A stretch of DNA of 64,000 nt from Branchiostoma floridae (lineage: Eukaryota; Chordata; Leptocardii; Amphioxiformes; Branchiostomatidae), in NCBI RefSeq assembly GCF_000003815.2, contig NC_049985.1, forward strand, positions 6,937,177-7,001,176, read 5' to 3'. A model generated the notes under the pieces. It saw nothing but the letters and a program-made list of their open reading frames with translations. It ran no database searches and was not told the DNA's origin. Numbering within the stretch: position 1 is the stretch's first letter; each line of letters opens with the position of its first letter. The translations under genes were made by a program, and so were the position numbers. This document shows, one piece after another, positions 46,559 through 60,226 of the stretch.

Positions 46559-46721
46559 CTACTCTCTAAGCAGAGGTTGGTAGAATGAATCGTGACCTTT
46601 TCCTTTCATCCGTTATTTATTATTGGCCTACCTGGTGGGATTGGCAGATTGAAAAAAAAACGATGAAAGGAAAAGGTCACAAGTTTTTCCCACCAACCTC
46701 TGCTTGGAGAATGGAGAGTAG
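46559..46721. mobile_element. MITE, second copy of the CTCCAAGCAGA family
   Basis: CTACTCTCTAAGCAGAGGTT is inverted as AACCTCTGCTTGGAGA...GAGAGTAG. A second inner pair is CCTTTTCCTTTCATC with GATGAAAGGAAAAGG. The middle is short and non-coding. Confidence 0.8.
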
Positions 46722-49700
46722 TTTTAGTCCCTCATCCAATTGTCACCAGCAGTAAATGGGGCTTTAAGCTTCTTTCTCTTTTTCACCCTATTCCTGGCTC
46801 CATCTAACATGCGTGTAAGTCTGATGTCACAGTGGCATTTTGCAGCTGAGGAGGGGGCCTCCAAGTGGAGAAATACGATTGTAGTGCCTACTTTACATCT
46901 TTGAAAATCTTGTCCGGTCACCAGGAACCTCTAACATCTGCTTGGAGATTAACCATCTGAAACTTAGCAGAAGGTATGTCAGGATAAGCCACCCTACAGT
47001 TCCCCATTACTCAAGGTGTGTCATTTAGAGTTCCTCCAGCCAAATTCCAGTAATTTGCAGAGACATTTACCGCTAATGTCTGCTATTACAGCCATGGCAG
47101 GTGATCTGGGATTACTGTCTGCCCAGCACGACTGGCTATTAAAGTTCCATCATAGTTTATTACATTAGCTCCAAGCAGACAACATATATCATCAGGGAAT
47201 ACATGAGTGATGGGTAGAGAAAAAAACTGTTGTTTACAAACTTAATTTGTTTAGGCTACAATGGTTATTCACAACTATTTCGGTACAAATAAACAGTTAG
47301 CGACTCTGGTATTTGAAATGTAGTTAAAGTGACACATTTTTTAACGGTGACGGACTGACAACACTTCTACCATGAGTCAGTAGGCACACGCCCAATTGGT
47401 TTACAATACTGTTATACTTGAAATTTCTGCTTTATCATTTATGTTAGCAGTTTTCACAGCGAATGCTTCAAAACCACAGGTATTTACAATACTGTACAGA
47501 ATGTAACTATAGCGTTATCTTATCACTCCATTTCCGTTCTTACCATGAAATCAAATAACAGCTAATTTAATCTTCAGTGTGTGGAGGGGAGGAAACGAAC
47601 ATACACATGTAGATGACTCTAGCACCAAGTAACAAGAACATCTAATCATTTGTTGTATCTAAATACGCCAGCAGTGCAGTTCTCAATTAAGTTTTGTATC
47701 TGATTTGCCAAAATTAAGAACAATGCCAATTTCTTTAAACAAGAAATTGCACTTGTCTGGCCTCAGCCTCAGCCAAACAATCAAGCTGGTGGGAACAAAA
47801 CTATTTTCTAGGTCAGATTCTGAGTTCCCAGACCACACCCCTTTCACACGCTGGTCCGCTCGCTGATTAGCGCATTGTTAGCCTCCTTCTGGCAGGCTTG
47901 TTATGGCTGGTCTAGGCTCGAAATACATGTTATTGAAGAGATGTAAGAGTTGTACTGTACTTTAGTGTGTGTAAATGCCTCCATGTGTAGCTTCATCTAT
48001 GATTAGATTTTGCTGTATGGAGAAATTGTAGTGCTCATAACATCGCTATAGTGACATGTAAAGGAAATGTCAGTTTTCAGTTTAACTTTGCAGTGAGCGG
48101 TCACCGCGGAAACCACAAGTATAAAACCACCGAACAATTCAAAAAATTACACACAACACACAAACATTGCAGATAAAGATCCTGCAAAGTAAAGTTCTAT
48201 ACAAGTACTGAGAAAGCTATTATAAACCATAACATTGGCTTCCATAACCTTTTGAAGTTTCTGACATCTTGGCAAAATTAAATGCTCCATTCCAGAGGTG
48301 TTGCCAAAAAGTATTTCAAGCCCTGTTCATGTGAGTCACCCCCATCCCTGTTCTACCCCCACTGCCAGGTCCTAGAAACAAACTAGTGATGACAGACAGA
48401 CATGTTTACAAGCACTAGTCTCAGGAACCAACCACTCATACATCTATGATCACTCATTTACAACATGGTCAAGAGGACTTCCGGAGAGGCTTTGTCCATG
48501 GGAAAGTTATTATAGTTCATACTTCCAAAATCTTTGAAATGTGTACTACCCTAATATAAAGTTGAATCTCAAAACAAGTATATTTGCAAGTCTTATTCAT
48601 TTTTTACTGATTACAAGATTATCAAATTGTCATCATTGATTGATACAAATTCTATAAAAAAAAATAGTGATGTCTGACTGGTGCTCGTACAGTTACAGGT
48701 ATACCAAACAATCAGGTCCTGACTTTTGTCTTCACTATCTTACAGGTACAGGCACAGGCACAGGTACAGGTACAAGTACTAGGTACAGCCCAACTTACAA
48801 CGGAAGAAATATTGTGCCTCTGAGTTTGCGTACTGGTCAATCCAGTCCTGTCCATGCTCTTATCCCGTAATTGGCAGGTTGCATTACTGAGATAAAAGTG
48901 AACTGTAATTGTTCAATCATCATTAGCAGAGTGGGTAGGGAAGACTCCAGGAGAGGGGAGATGTAGTGACAGATATGAGGCAGGTGTGATTAAGTTTATC
49001 CCAGGCCAGGGAAAAGGGACGATATAGCTTTATCTATGTTTAAGTACTGTAAATGCAAAATTGTTCGCAGTGGTTTTACTTCACATTTTTTTGCGGTGAA
49101 CTCAATACCACAGGGAAATTTTTTGTTCCATCTTGTGCTCGCCTATCCCCTTGTCTAAGTGCTACATGTGCTACATGATGTACTGTAAACTGTCATATAT
49201 CATGATGAAACTATTGTTATAATAGACACGTGTAGTCATCTTTGCCTTTGACAAATTGAGCTGAAAGTATTGAATCAGCAACACTCAAAGTTTGAGTCAA
49301 ACAGAAGTATACAGTAGTCTTTTGGTGCTGTACAAGAAGACAGCACCCTACAAGAAGCTCCATCACGTCCAAACAAGTTGTGGGGATTAGCATTGGTGCA
49401 TGGGGGATCATCAATGCTACTCCATTGTCCAGTGTCACAGCCATGTAGGGGTGCAATTTCATGGCTGTCTCGTGTGAAAGACGAGGAGTCTGTCAGACCC
49501 ATCTCCCGTGCGGCGTCTCCTTTGTACGGCGGTGTTTACCGTGCGCAGCGGTGAGAGCGAGTCACCTTACTGAGGCATTCCAGAGCCTTAGTGTTTTGCC
49601 AGGGGAGCGGGGAAATATGTTTGCTTCTCGGGGAGGAGGGAGCTATTTTTGCTGATAAGTAGCATGATCGCTTTGAAGTGTAAGTGACAGGTAGAGGTAC

Positions 49701-52700
49701 CATAGTGCAATAACTTCTCAGGAGAAAAGTTGTGCTATGAGAAAGGAAACATTGTGGTTCAAACCGTTGCTCTTTTTAAGCCAATAAAGGATGGATATGG
49801 ATTTTGAATGTATAGTACATGTATGCCCTAGAACAACGGCAGATTACGCTAGGGAAAAGGGGAAATACTGTACATGCTTCTTCTCAAAATGACCTTGTCA
49901 TTGCTGTTTCCTTTTTCCTTTGTTGAAAGAGTCATCTGAATTCAGCATATACCACAAGATATGGACGTTTATTTACTCAAGACTACTTACAACCATAATG
50001 AGCTTTTACAATTTAACTGATAAATTTTGCAGAGACATTTTGGAGATGCATTATAGCAGTCAAGTATAAACAATTTTGTTGACAATGAGATTTTGACAAA
50101 GAGTGCTTGCGCAGCAAGAAGTACTTGATACTATACTTAAGCATCACATGTTCTTATCTTACAGGATATGCAGCTCCCGTATAGTGTGTGTTCGGTAAAT
50201 ATTTGACAGTTTGCTCCGAGCTTCTGATTGCCCTTAGTGTCTGATGTTCGGCTTGTGTACGGGAGCACCGGTGATAAAACGCTAGCAAGGAAACATCAGA
50301 ACACGCTCGGAAAGCGCTACACTGCCAACTCAAGTCCGTTAACACCATAACGACTTCCACCTTTTCCTGCCTCCATTTGAAAGAATGCGTTCTTCAGATT
50401 CCTTGTTGGCAGTGCAAGAAGCAAAACATCATCTCTTTGCTCGTACTGGACCATATCAAAATAAACAATCATTTCTCTGCAATGAATGTTCAGTTCATGT
50501 ACGTACATGTAAACTTACATTTGGTACTTAGTTCAAGCATAATCCAACAGTCTTTGAGATTTAAGTATTAAATATTATTTTGTATTATTTGCAAAAAGAT
50601 GTTACACACAGGCCATTGTACAATGTACTACATGTACATCAAGAACTGTGAACTTTCTTCATTTGAATGAGATCTTTTGTAAGTCGGTGTTTTATGAATG
50701 AGAGACCTTGAAGACCCAGATGCAAAACACGCTGGCTTGCTGCTTTATTTTTAGGACAGTCATTGTGTTGGTGCTAAAAAAGATTGAGTGATTTGCCGCA
50801 GGGCGTACAGGTATTCAGTTTCACTCTTGGATTTACCCAACGGAAGGGGGGAGAGGAAATTACAGTTTATCATTAACCATAATGATGGAGAAAGTCTACA
50901 GAAAAATGTTTTATAAATAGTTTGGAGGTTGGTCTCAAAAACCAGGTGTCCCAATGGGTAATTATCACTCTGCCAGGATACAGAATCATAGAACAAAGAT
51001 ACGTCGTGGATATATCATATAGTTTCAAGAAGTTGGCTAAGTTTACAAATTTCTGGCATGGGTACAGAGAAAACTTTTTTCTGTCATACCAATCATTGTG
51101 GCAAACTAAATATGCCATTAGAAGTAGAAAAAAAAAATAAATCCTCATACAAACTTTGTAAAGATGACATTTTGTCACCAATTGGCTGTATGTACTGAAA
51201 GATAATCCACCAAACGTATTAAGGTGTGGACCTGTACTAAACTGCTTTACCTCAATTTTTATAGATTACAGGTTGGTTTTCCTGCTTCCTGCCAATACAT
51301 TGTGACCTTGGGAAAAGCATTTAACATGACTTTCCTCCCTCCACCCACCCAGGTATAAATGAGTATGGGACATCAGATAGGAAGGTAAAACATGGCTCTT
51401 GAAACAATGGATAACAACCTTCTACAGTAACACCTACAGCCTCCAAATGGCTACAGTACCACCTTTACCTACATGTACTTTTTAAATAGGCTTTGATCTA
51501 TAAAACTGTACATTTGACCCTGACCTACATAATTCATGGACAAACAGCTGTAATGATTACAACATAGGTTGTCCTTCATGGTGATTGTTTTTATACCAAT
51601 ATCAACATGGTAGGTGGGTGTCCCAACTCCTGGTGTCCTAATTTAATATAGGGCTAGTCCATGATTTCTGCAGGGAGGAGCAAAAACATGATGGAAAACT
51701 ACTAAAAGATGTTAAAAGGGAAGAAGGAAAGGGGAAGATCACTAACATTAGTGATGGTAAGGGTTATGGCAGTAGTAATTACAAACAAACAATTGTATCA
51801 TGAGATCTTTGATTCATTTTTCTTCTTTGCTTTCTGTTATGTTACTTTTTGAACCATGATTTGGGAAGTGCAGTCAGTCTGGAGGTAGCCTAACTGGTAT
51901 AGCCCCCAGGGTAAGAAAACACTGCCATACAAGAAGTCATTGTAATTGTGATGTTTAGAGTAAATAGGAATGACAGTCCAAATTGACATATAACAAATGG
52001 GGTAATAGTTTTCAAGGCACAAGACAGACTCCAACACTGTAACTGTAACTGTGAAGTCATTACCTTCCCTACAGAAAGGTTGATAAAGGTCACCAGAATT
52101 ACACCTAATCCTATATTACCTGACAACCTTATAGAGTGGCATTGTCAGCTGGGAAAACAGGACCTAAGTGAAAAAGAAACACAAGATACCTGCCAAACAT
52201 AGGCTTTAATTGGCTTTAATAAAAATGTATTAAAGTTGTGTCACGCTTTGCCTGGCATGACTGTTAGCTATTATTTCTCTATATCAGGAGTACTTGCAAA
52301 GGGATTATTTGTCTTTAAAAACTTATCAAGTGTAGCAAACTTCATCTTGTCAAGTTTGTGCTCAATTTGACAATCAATAAGTGCTTGTCTGTGTGTCCAT
52401 GGACTATACCACACTGCTTCCAGAAAGGGGACCATGCTGCCTATACCTGAAAGTACTGCTATGGGGCCCCAAAATGTCATGTTTCAGAATGTAAAATAGC
52501 TTTCACTGCCACTGAAGTGAAACACAATTTAACTTCTAAAAAATTCCTGGTGTTTCTTCCGACCAGGGTCACTTCCAACCCACCAGTCCTCTCCCTCTCT
52601 TCACCGACTCTTAATGCCTCTCATACGTCCATGATGATGTAACCAGCAGGTAACTATTCACCTTTTGACAACATCCCCATTTTTGATTGGTCCAGTCCTT

Positions 52701-52760
52701 GACCTCGGGGTCATTCCCATTCCCAGCCTCAGCTTGCCTTCATCATGGCTAACCCAGGTG

Positions 52761-55121
52761 GGGAGACGATGACATTAGAATTTCAGCCACTAATACATGC
52801 GTTCCAATGGGAGAGTTGAGGAAACAAATATGCAATTATCTCAAGAATAAAAAGTTCAAGCCATACAAACTTACCTTCAAATGATAGCCTAATATGTCCA
52901 GTCTCGGCAAATTCCTTGGCAAGAATTTCTATACGGCTAATCTTTTGATACACCCCCCTGATTAGAGCCCTTGGATTGGCCCATTTGGCTGAAAACAGCA
53001 TTCTGGCGACGATACCACTATTTCAGGGGGGTGCGGAAACCCCCTCGATGGAGAAAGGTCATTTTTTACAACTAATTCTACCAGTGTAGGGTCTTTCCTA
53101 CTGCAGCCACTCCCAAAATGCCCAGATTTCACATAAAATCCCACCAAGAAAGGCTTTTCAATGGTTTAAAAGCCTTGTTTTTATTTGAGATCTCTCACCG
53201 TGGGCTCTAGGCGCCTGCGCTAATGCTTACGTCACCCCTTCTAGTAAATTCAAGTTCACAATTGACAGATGTCAATCATATCACCCACTGCGGGGTAGGG
53301 GTGTGAAGTAAAAACCATCAATATCAAAGACCTCTGATAAGAAACACTCCCCTGGGGATTGATGACCTACCTGTGCCAGGCCTGCACTGTGGACCTGGGC
53401 TAGGGATGCTGGCTACAGGTGGAATTTGACAGAAACAAGTGAATAAAGCCAAAAGTTGGTCACCTAAGCTAATGGAGACATTGTTCCCTTCACTTAGACT
53501 CCTACATCCCCTTTCTAGACACTTTCAAGGCAAGCCTAAAGTCTATTCAAGGGCCCTGAAAGGTCTATAATGACTACTCGTGTGGATAGGGACAATCATA
53601 GAAAAGGCAAAAAGAATGAAAAAGAGTGTTGCAAGGCTAAATCACAACATTCACCTGGTCTAGGACCCCTCCCATAGGGGAATCACCCCCCCCCCAACAA
53701 TTTACCCCCAGAATACCAAAATCAAGTCCTCTGTACACTGTCCCTGGTCTGCAGTCTGGCACTGATTGGAGGGATGGCTAAAAAACAAGGAAGAGAGCCA
53801 AAAATAACAAAAAAATGGGGTAAATCTCAAGTAAATGACAGTCACCTGAACCCTATACCTTGCTCAGGTAACAGATCCATGACAAAAAAGCCCTTAAAAT
53901 GAACAGGAATGGCCTAATCCATGCCTACCTGAATCACTACAAGTANNNNNNNNNNNNNNNNNNNNNNNNNNNNNNNNNNNNNNNNNNNNNNNNNNNNNNN
54001 NNNNNNNNNNNNNNNNNNNNNNNNNNNNNNNNNNNNNNNNNNNNNNTCCCCTGGGGATTGATGACCTACCTGTGCCAGGCCTGCACTGTGGACCTGGGCT
54101 AGGGATGCTGGCTACAGGTGGAATTTGACAGAAACAAGTGAATAAAGCCAAAAGTTGGTCACCTAAGCTAATGGAGACATTGTTCCCTTCACTTAGACTC
54201 CTACATCCCCTTTCTAGACACTTTCAAGGCAAGCCTAAAGTCTATTCAAGGGCCCTGAAAGGTCTATAATGACTACTCGTGTGGATAGGGACAATCATAG
54301 AAAAGGCAAAAAGAATGAAAAAGAGTGTTGCAAGGCTAAATCACAACATTCACCTGGTCTAGGACCCCTCCCATAGGGGAATCACCCCCCCCCCAACAAT
54401 TTACCCCCAGAATACCAAAATCAAGTCCTCTGTACACTGTCCCTGGTCTGCAGTCTGGCACTGATTGGAGGGATGGCTAAAAAACAAGGAAGAGAGCCAA
54501 AAATAACAAAAAAATGGGGTAAATCTCAAGTAAATGACAGTCACCTGAACCCTATACCTTGCTCAGGTAACAGATCCATGACAAAAAAGCCCTTAAAATG
54601 AACAGGAATGGCCTAATCCATGCCTACCTGAATCACTACAGTAGGGGAGACGATGACATTAGAATTTCAGCCACTAATACATGCGTTCCAATGGGAGAGT
54701 TGAGGAAACAAATATGCAATTATCTCAAGAATAAAAAGTTCAAGCCATACAAACTTACCTTCAAATGATAGCCTAATATGTCCAGTCTCGGCAAATTCCT
54801 TGGCAAGAATTTCTATACGGCTAATCTTTTGATACACCCCCCTGATTAGAGCCCTTGGATTGGCCCATTTGGCTGAAAACAGCATTCTGGCGACGATACC
54901 ACTATTTCAGGGGGGTGCGGAAACCCCCTCGATGGAGAAAGGTCATTTTTTACAACTAATTCTACCAGTGTAGGGTCTTTCCTACTGCAGCCACTCCCAA
55001 AATGCCCAGATTTCACATAAAATCCCACCAAGAAAGGCTTTTCAATGGTTTAAAGCCTTGTTTTTATTTGAGATCTCTCACCGTGGGCTCTAGGCGCCTG
55101 CGCTAATGCTTACGTCACCCC
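52761..55121. mobile_element. LTR-like element: 478-bp direct repeats around a gapped interior
   Basis: 52761-53238 and 54645-55121 are direct repeats differing by a one-base indel. Their ends, GGGAGACG and CGTCACCCC, are short imperfect inverses. The outer flanks both read AGGTG, a possible 5-bp target duplication. The interior 53348-53945 occurs again at 54047-54643 right after the N gap, so it is probably the same DNA assembled twice. Collapsed, the element is about 1.7 kb with about 0.7 kb interior and no polymerase, resembling a TRIM. No clear primer-binding site or TG...CA ends, so the class is tentative. Confidence 0.5.
53946..54046. other. assembly gap (101 N) between duplicated contig ends
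   Basis: The 598 bp left of the gap and the 597 bp right of it are practically identical, as when two overlapping (or allelic) contig ends are not merged. Confidence 0.9.
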
Positions 55122-57805
55122 AGGTGGTGAGCAGAACTGGGTCCAATCTGCCAGTCTTTATAGTCCCATTGATAGGGTTAATTGAAAAAGTTGACCTGTA
55201 CCATATAGGGGTGGAGCTGGAACCCAGACGGGGCAATATAGACAGTTTTTAAACTCACATCATCAGATATGGTCGCAAACTTCGCAAGACAACGGCGCTG
55301 TCTCCAACTTTAAATATCTTTTCATCCAAGTCGATCAAATATTGGGAGCTATTGCTGTACATTTTGTAAGTTTTCTAAAGGTATTAAAGGTCTGTTTGTC
55401 AGAGATACTGTTACTGTTAGCGTTAGGACATAAAGGACTTTAAAGGGCTTTTATAAATCATGCCAAGAAATGTTCAATGAAGCAGTTAGCGAACCAGGGA
55501 AAACAATGTACTTTCTGGAAGGGTAGCTGCCAAGGGACACAAAATTGACCTTGACCTTCATCTTCCCAACTAACCACATACCATCATATTCCATCTAGAG
55601 GTTTGTAAGAGATTGCTCTGGAAATGCTAACACAGAATCACACATACCCGAAACAATACCTCCGCTTTTCATGGAGGTAATGGTGGACGCATCATCATAT
55701 TTTCCATTAGCAATTATCTCCCTTTCCTTTTTGCATCATTCACTACTTCTCTCAGAGGCAATACTAAGGGACAAAGTACAGTACATTTAATAAACTACCC
55801 AGCATAGCAAATAGATCTTTCTACCGTGTTATAAAAGCACAATATATCACCAAGTTAGTACCGACCCTATATCAAGCCATTCCCAACTGCCAATGTCCTT
55901 GAATGTGCACCTATATGGCACCTGCTGTAAATCTCCCAGTGTTTTTTTCAATAACATCCTAACACTGCAATAAAACGGCTTTCTATGGTCAGCCCAGGAG
56001 GCTTAGTCAATGTTCAATTTGCAAGGGCCATCAATATCAGGGATTGTCCTGCAGTAAAACTGTACCTATTGACTCCCAGGGGGAGGGGGCATGGATTATA
56101 CCCAAATGCATGGTGAAGGAGCTCACTGGCTTGATTATTAAGAGGCACCGGTGAAGTTTATGATCAAGGGCTTGATGGGATCAAGGCTAAGTTAAATGTC
56201 TTGACGTCTATTGGATGCTATTGCAAGAGGTCGTTAACAGTATCCTGTACTGTAACTAAACTACGCATTAAAATATTTCGTACTTACTACAACACCTAAA
56301 AACTTGCTGCAAAGTAAGCAACACCTCATATCCACTAGGATGGCAACCTTGTTGCGACCATGCAATTTGAGCGCCCAACAACCTTCATAACATATTATTG
56401 CTGTCTAGTACTAGAGTAGGGGCCTAAAGAGGGGGACATACAACAAGCTGTCAAATTAATAATTTTTAAGTTTTCTGCTTTACTAGTTTACAATAAAAAC
56501 TGGGTCAGGAAGAAATCCAATATGTGTGTGTCTGCTTTAAAGACAGCTACTTTACTAGGAAATGTAAACTTTGCAGATGAGACATACTTAGTGCCACTTG
56601 CTTTGAGTCCTTGGTTGACAACTGCACATGAGTGATCTGCTGAACTTTCAGAAATGTGATCGCATTCATACAAACAGGCAAGATTCAACCACAAACTTGC
56701 TATGACGAGTTTTTCTAATAGAATAGCACATTTTAAACATCGTCAAGAAGGTATAACAGCACATTTTAAACATCGTCAAGAAGGTATACTTAATTTTAAA
56801 CAGCACAAGGACATCATGAAAACAAAGGTTGGGACATTTTGCATCTATATTCACTCCTAGAAACTGTGTGTACAACTATAAAGGTACAAACTTTGCCTCC
56901 ATCTCTTTCTAGTTCAGCACTAACTTACCAAATCAAGAAGCAACAAACTGAATTGGTCTTGCCTAATATCAGTAATAAGAACATCCTGGCTACTCCCTGA
57001 CACTGGGGTCTTAGGTCAAGGGTTAATCATAACCTTGTGATACTGCCACACACACTTACTCACTCACTTTAATACATGTTATATCATTGGAACATCATGT
57101 TTAAATTTCCGTTACCAATTTAGAACTAAAAGGTAAAGGTAATCACATATCCTTTCTGAGGCCATACTGGCAGTGAGCTATTCAACTTGTCTAAGGCATG
57201 TATTGGAAGGCCAAGCCCATTCCTCTCCTTCTACCGCCCCAACCCAAGTCAGGTTCTCCTTTTTACACCTGGCTGGAGTGAGGGACATTGTGTTAAGTGT
57301 CTGTCCCAAGGACACAAAGTCTAGGCAGGAACACCATGGATCGATCTCTTGACCTCTCGATCTGGTGCCTGCTAGCTTAGCCATTGATACTACCTCATTA
57401 CACATACTTCAACTTTATTTGGAGTGACATGACAGTCCAAAACCTGTCACATCACATGTTTTTCCATGACAGATTTTTACAGCAGAAGTCACATTAATCT
57501 TCCATTGATGCTCCTCAACTGTCAGAACACCCAGCCCCTAATGAAAGGCATCTCTGTGTTTCAACACCAGGAAATATGTCACTATCACAGGTTCCGACCA
57601 TATTTCAGGACCGAGTTTCACTCAGGGTCATCTTCCACCTGCTCGACCATCTCTGACTTGACTGCAGAAAATGTAAAAGTCATGGATCACATGCCTGTGT
57701 CTATACCATTACCATTACCGCCTGCCGCCATACAAGGTTCGTCTGTAATGTTAACTTGTAAAGTTGTAGTGTAGTCATCTCCGATTCAGGACCTGGACTG
57801 TCTCC

Positions 57806-57904
57806 TAGCCTGGTATCCAGACTCTTCTGTCCTTTCTGCAAATACTTATTTGCAGAGAGAACAGAAAAGACTCGGGAGCTATAATACGGCTGGATACCAG
57901 GCTA
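57806..57904. mobile_element. 97-99 bp hairpin MITE
   Basis: TAGCCTGGTATCCAG at 57806 is inverted as CTGGATACCAGGCTA ending at 57904. Inside, ACTCTTCTGTCCTTTCTGCA pairs with TGCAGAGAGAACAGAAAAGA, so nearly the whole unit folds. Confidence 0.85.
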
Positions 57905-58807
57905 CTGTCTCCAGAAATCGATGGCAATGTATCCATAAGCTTAAAAACAAATAAAATGACAGATTTAACCAGAAAAGTTAACAACATGGGCTTTACCAAC
58001 AGTCAATGAGTGGAACAGAAAATCTACATGTAAAAACAGCCCTAATCGAAACCCTATTCTTTAAGTTCAACACTGGACATGGACATTTCAAAGAAAGAAA
58101 TCACTGAAGTACCAATGTCCTTGCTCCCTATGTGGAAAGAATCATCAATATGCAAAATATTGAAAATCCAGCTTATCAGCTACGGTGACCTTGAACTATG
58201 GGTATCAAAGTGGGCCATGACCTTGCTTCTGTTTTGAAATCATTACTGTGGGCGCTTCAGGAAATGAACGTCTAGTTGAATCCCACAAAACTCTGAGATA
58301 AAACCGCTCTCCTACATCACATGTGTATATGAGAAACAGGTGGTTAGAATAGAAAGGATGAAGCAAGCAGGGCTCAGAAAAAGCAGTTTGGGTATTTGCA
58401 GACAGGTTTTTCAAGTTCCAGAACCTGGTAAAATTTGAGACAACTTTCAACATAGCAGGTACAAAAATTCCTGTACGAATTTGGAATTCTTGTAGGATGT
58501 TCACAATAGTATACCATTGGGCTTGCCCTGATGTGTTGTCAAACAGTATTTCAGGCCCTGTTAGGGGACAGATCATGACAGTCATAACACCTTCCTCCTT
58601 GACATCAGCATGTGACTGTGGCTAGAGAAACAACCCTTGAGAAGATAAGATAGGAGCTCCTGTTTTCAATTCAACCTCCTGGGAAGAAACTAGAAAAAAA
58701 TGCATGGGCTGCATCTGACCTTGTTTAGCAGGGTTTAAGTGTATATACTGTGTACCAAGGCATACTAGACAGGAAACTGAGACTGTCTCTTACCACTGAC
58801 ACATAAC

Positions 58808-58907
58808 NNNNNNNNNNNNNNNNNNNNNNNNNNNNNNNNNNNNNNNNNNNNNNNNNNNNNNNNNNNNNNNNNNNNNNNNNNNNNNNNNNNNNNNNNNNNN
58901 NNNNNNN
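58808..58907. other. assembly gap (100 N)
   Basis: A placeholder run of 100 N; flanks show no coding signal. Confidence 0.95.
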
Positions 58908-59049
58908 GGAAACTTTGATGGAAGAAATCTGCATCCAAATATGAGGATATGCATCATTTTAAGCTATATATCAGATATCCTTGGAGGTTAGGTGTATATA
59001 GACATCAGACATATCTAGACTACGGCTCTTTGCTAAGAAAGCGTGGTGC

Positions 59050-59255
59050 ATGTGTCTGTTCGTGTGTTTGTTTGTTTGTAGACAGCATAACTCGTGGATC
59101 TTTATGATATTTGGAATGTTGATAGGTACTGACAAAATAAAGACAGGAACAGATTTTGGGCCCCTAGAGGCTTTCTATAGTACTGCATCAGGACTCCTTG
59201 TTGAGATATCTCATGTTCTTGACATGCTATGGAGTTGAATCCTGATTTTTAGGTG
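59050..59255. repeat. dispersed repeat, copy 3
   Basis: GTTTGTTTGTAGACAGCATAACTCGTGGATC-type start (split here as GTAGACAGCATAACTCG) through ATATCTCATGTTCTTGACAT, collinear with 26105-26310. Confidence 0.55.
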
Positions 59256-59268
59256 GTGCATATTATAA

Positions 59269-59705
59269 TAGGGATGCGTACCTAAACCCACGTTTAGGTA
59301 CAGGTCCGGATTCGAATCCAGAGGTTTAGGTACAGGTCCGGACCTAATGAGTCCGGACCTAAATGCATGGCATTGAATATCATATATTATAACGGCAAAA
59401 CAATGTATTAAAAAGGGTAGAAGCATGTTTGAACCAATAAAAACGTGTTTATTATGGTAGACACATGATTCAACAAAAATTTGACCCTTGTTGTTTTTCC
59501 CTCACTGGGGCTCAGAGACTGCTATGGTGATTTCACAGTAATTTTATCTGTCAAAGTGGCCATCCCCTGACCTGTTATCCTGCCTGGCTTGCACTAATTA
59601 GATACAGGTCCAGTACCGGTACACCAGGGTTCCGGTATTTTTGTATCTGTACCTAATTGATTGTACCGGTACTGTATCGGTACAGTGTACCGGTACACAT
59701 CCCTA
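59269..59705. mobile_element. hAT-like element, third family member
   Basis: Ends TAGGGATGCGTACC and GTACACATCCCTA are inverted. The interior has GGTCCGGAC and GTACCGGTAC words as in 1329-1762 and 32057-33145. TGCATATA follows the right end and TGCATATT occurs 4 bp outside the left end, so a target duplication is possible but displaced. Confidence 0.65.
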
Positions 59706-60126
59706 TGCATATACTAGTAGCTCCTGTGCTTGACATAAGGAACTGAAGGGGTGTTTCAGCTAAACTTTGAAATATGATATGTCAAGAAGGGGTTAATGAA
59801 TTTTCATAATTTTTGACCTATTGGTAACTTTGAGGAAGGCCACAGTAATGATAGGTGTGCCAGGATTTCCAGATTTTATTTCAAAGCCTTTCCTTGCTAA
59901 GTTGATGATGAGTATGCAGAAATACAGTATTCCCTACGGTACTTGATGCTCCGGGTGCCCACAGCTTGCCCCAGGTGGATTTCTTCACTTTGATAAGGAA
60001 CACCAGTACAGGGGAGGGCACCACTGAATATTGGCACTTCCTTTGATCCTACACAACTACATCTGACTGTTCCAACATTTTTCCAGGTCAACTGCCATAG
60101 CTGAGACCTAAAGTCAACATCCGAAG

Positions 60127-60226
60127 NNNNNNNNNNNNNNNNNNNNNNNNNNNNNNNNNNNNNNNNNNNNNNNNNNNNNNNNNNNNNNNNNNNNNNNNNN
60201 NNNNNNNNNNNNNNNNNNNNNNNNNN
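60127..60226. other. assembly gap (100 N)
   Basis: A placeholder run of 100 N in gene-free sequence. Confidence 0.95.

Noticed and set aside
49461-49655. Cys-rich 64-residue frame as a small secreted protein
   Set aside because: No signal peptide, no splice context and no conserved spacing of cysteines; kept only as part of a GC-richer island.
52783-55031. Two identical pairs of 60-70 residue frames as a duplicated gene
   Set aside because: They are in LTR-like direct repeats, have no recognisable domain, and the region contains an assembly duplication.
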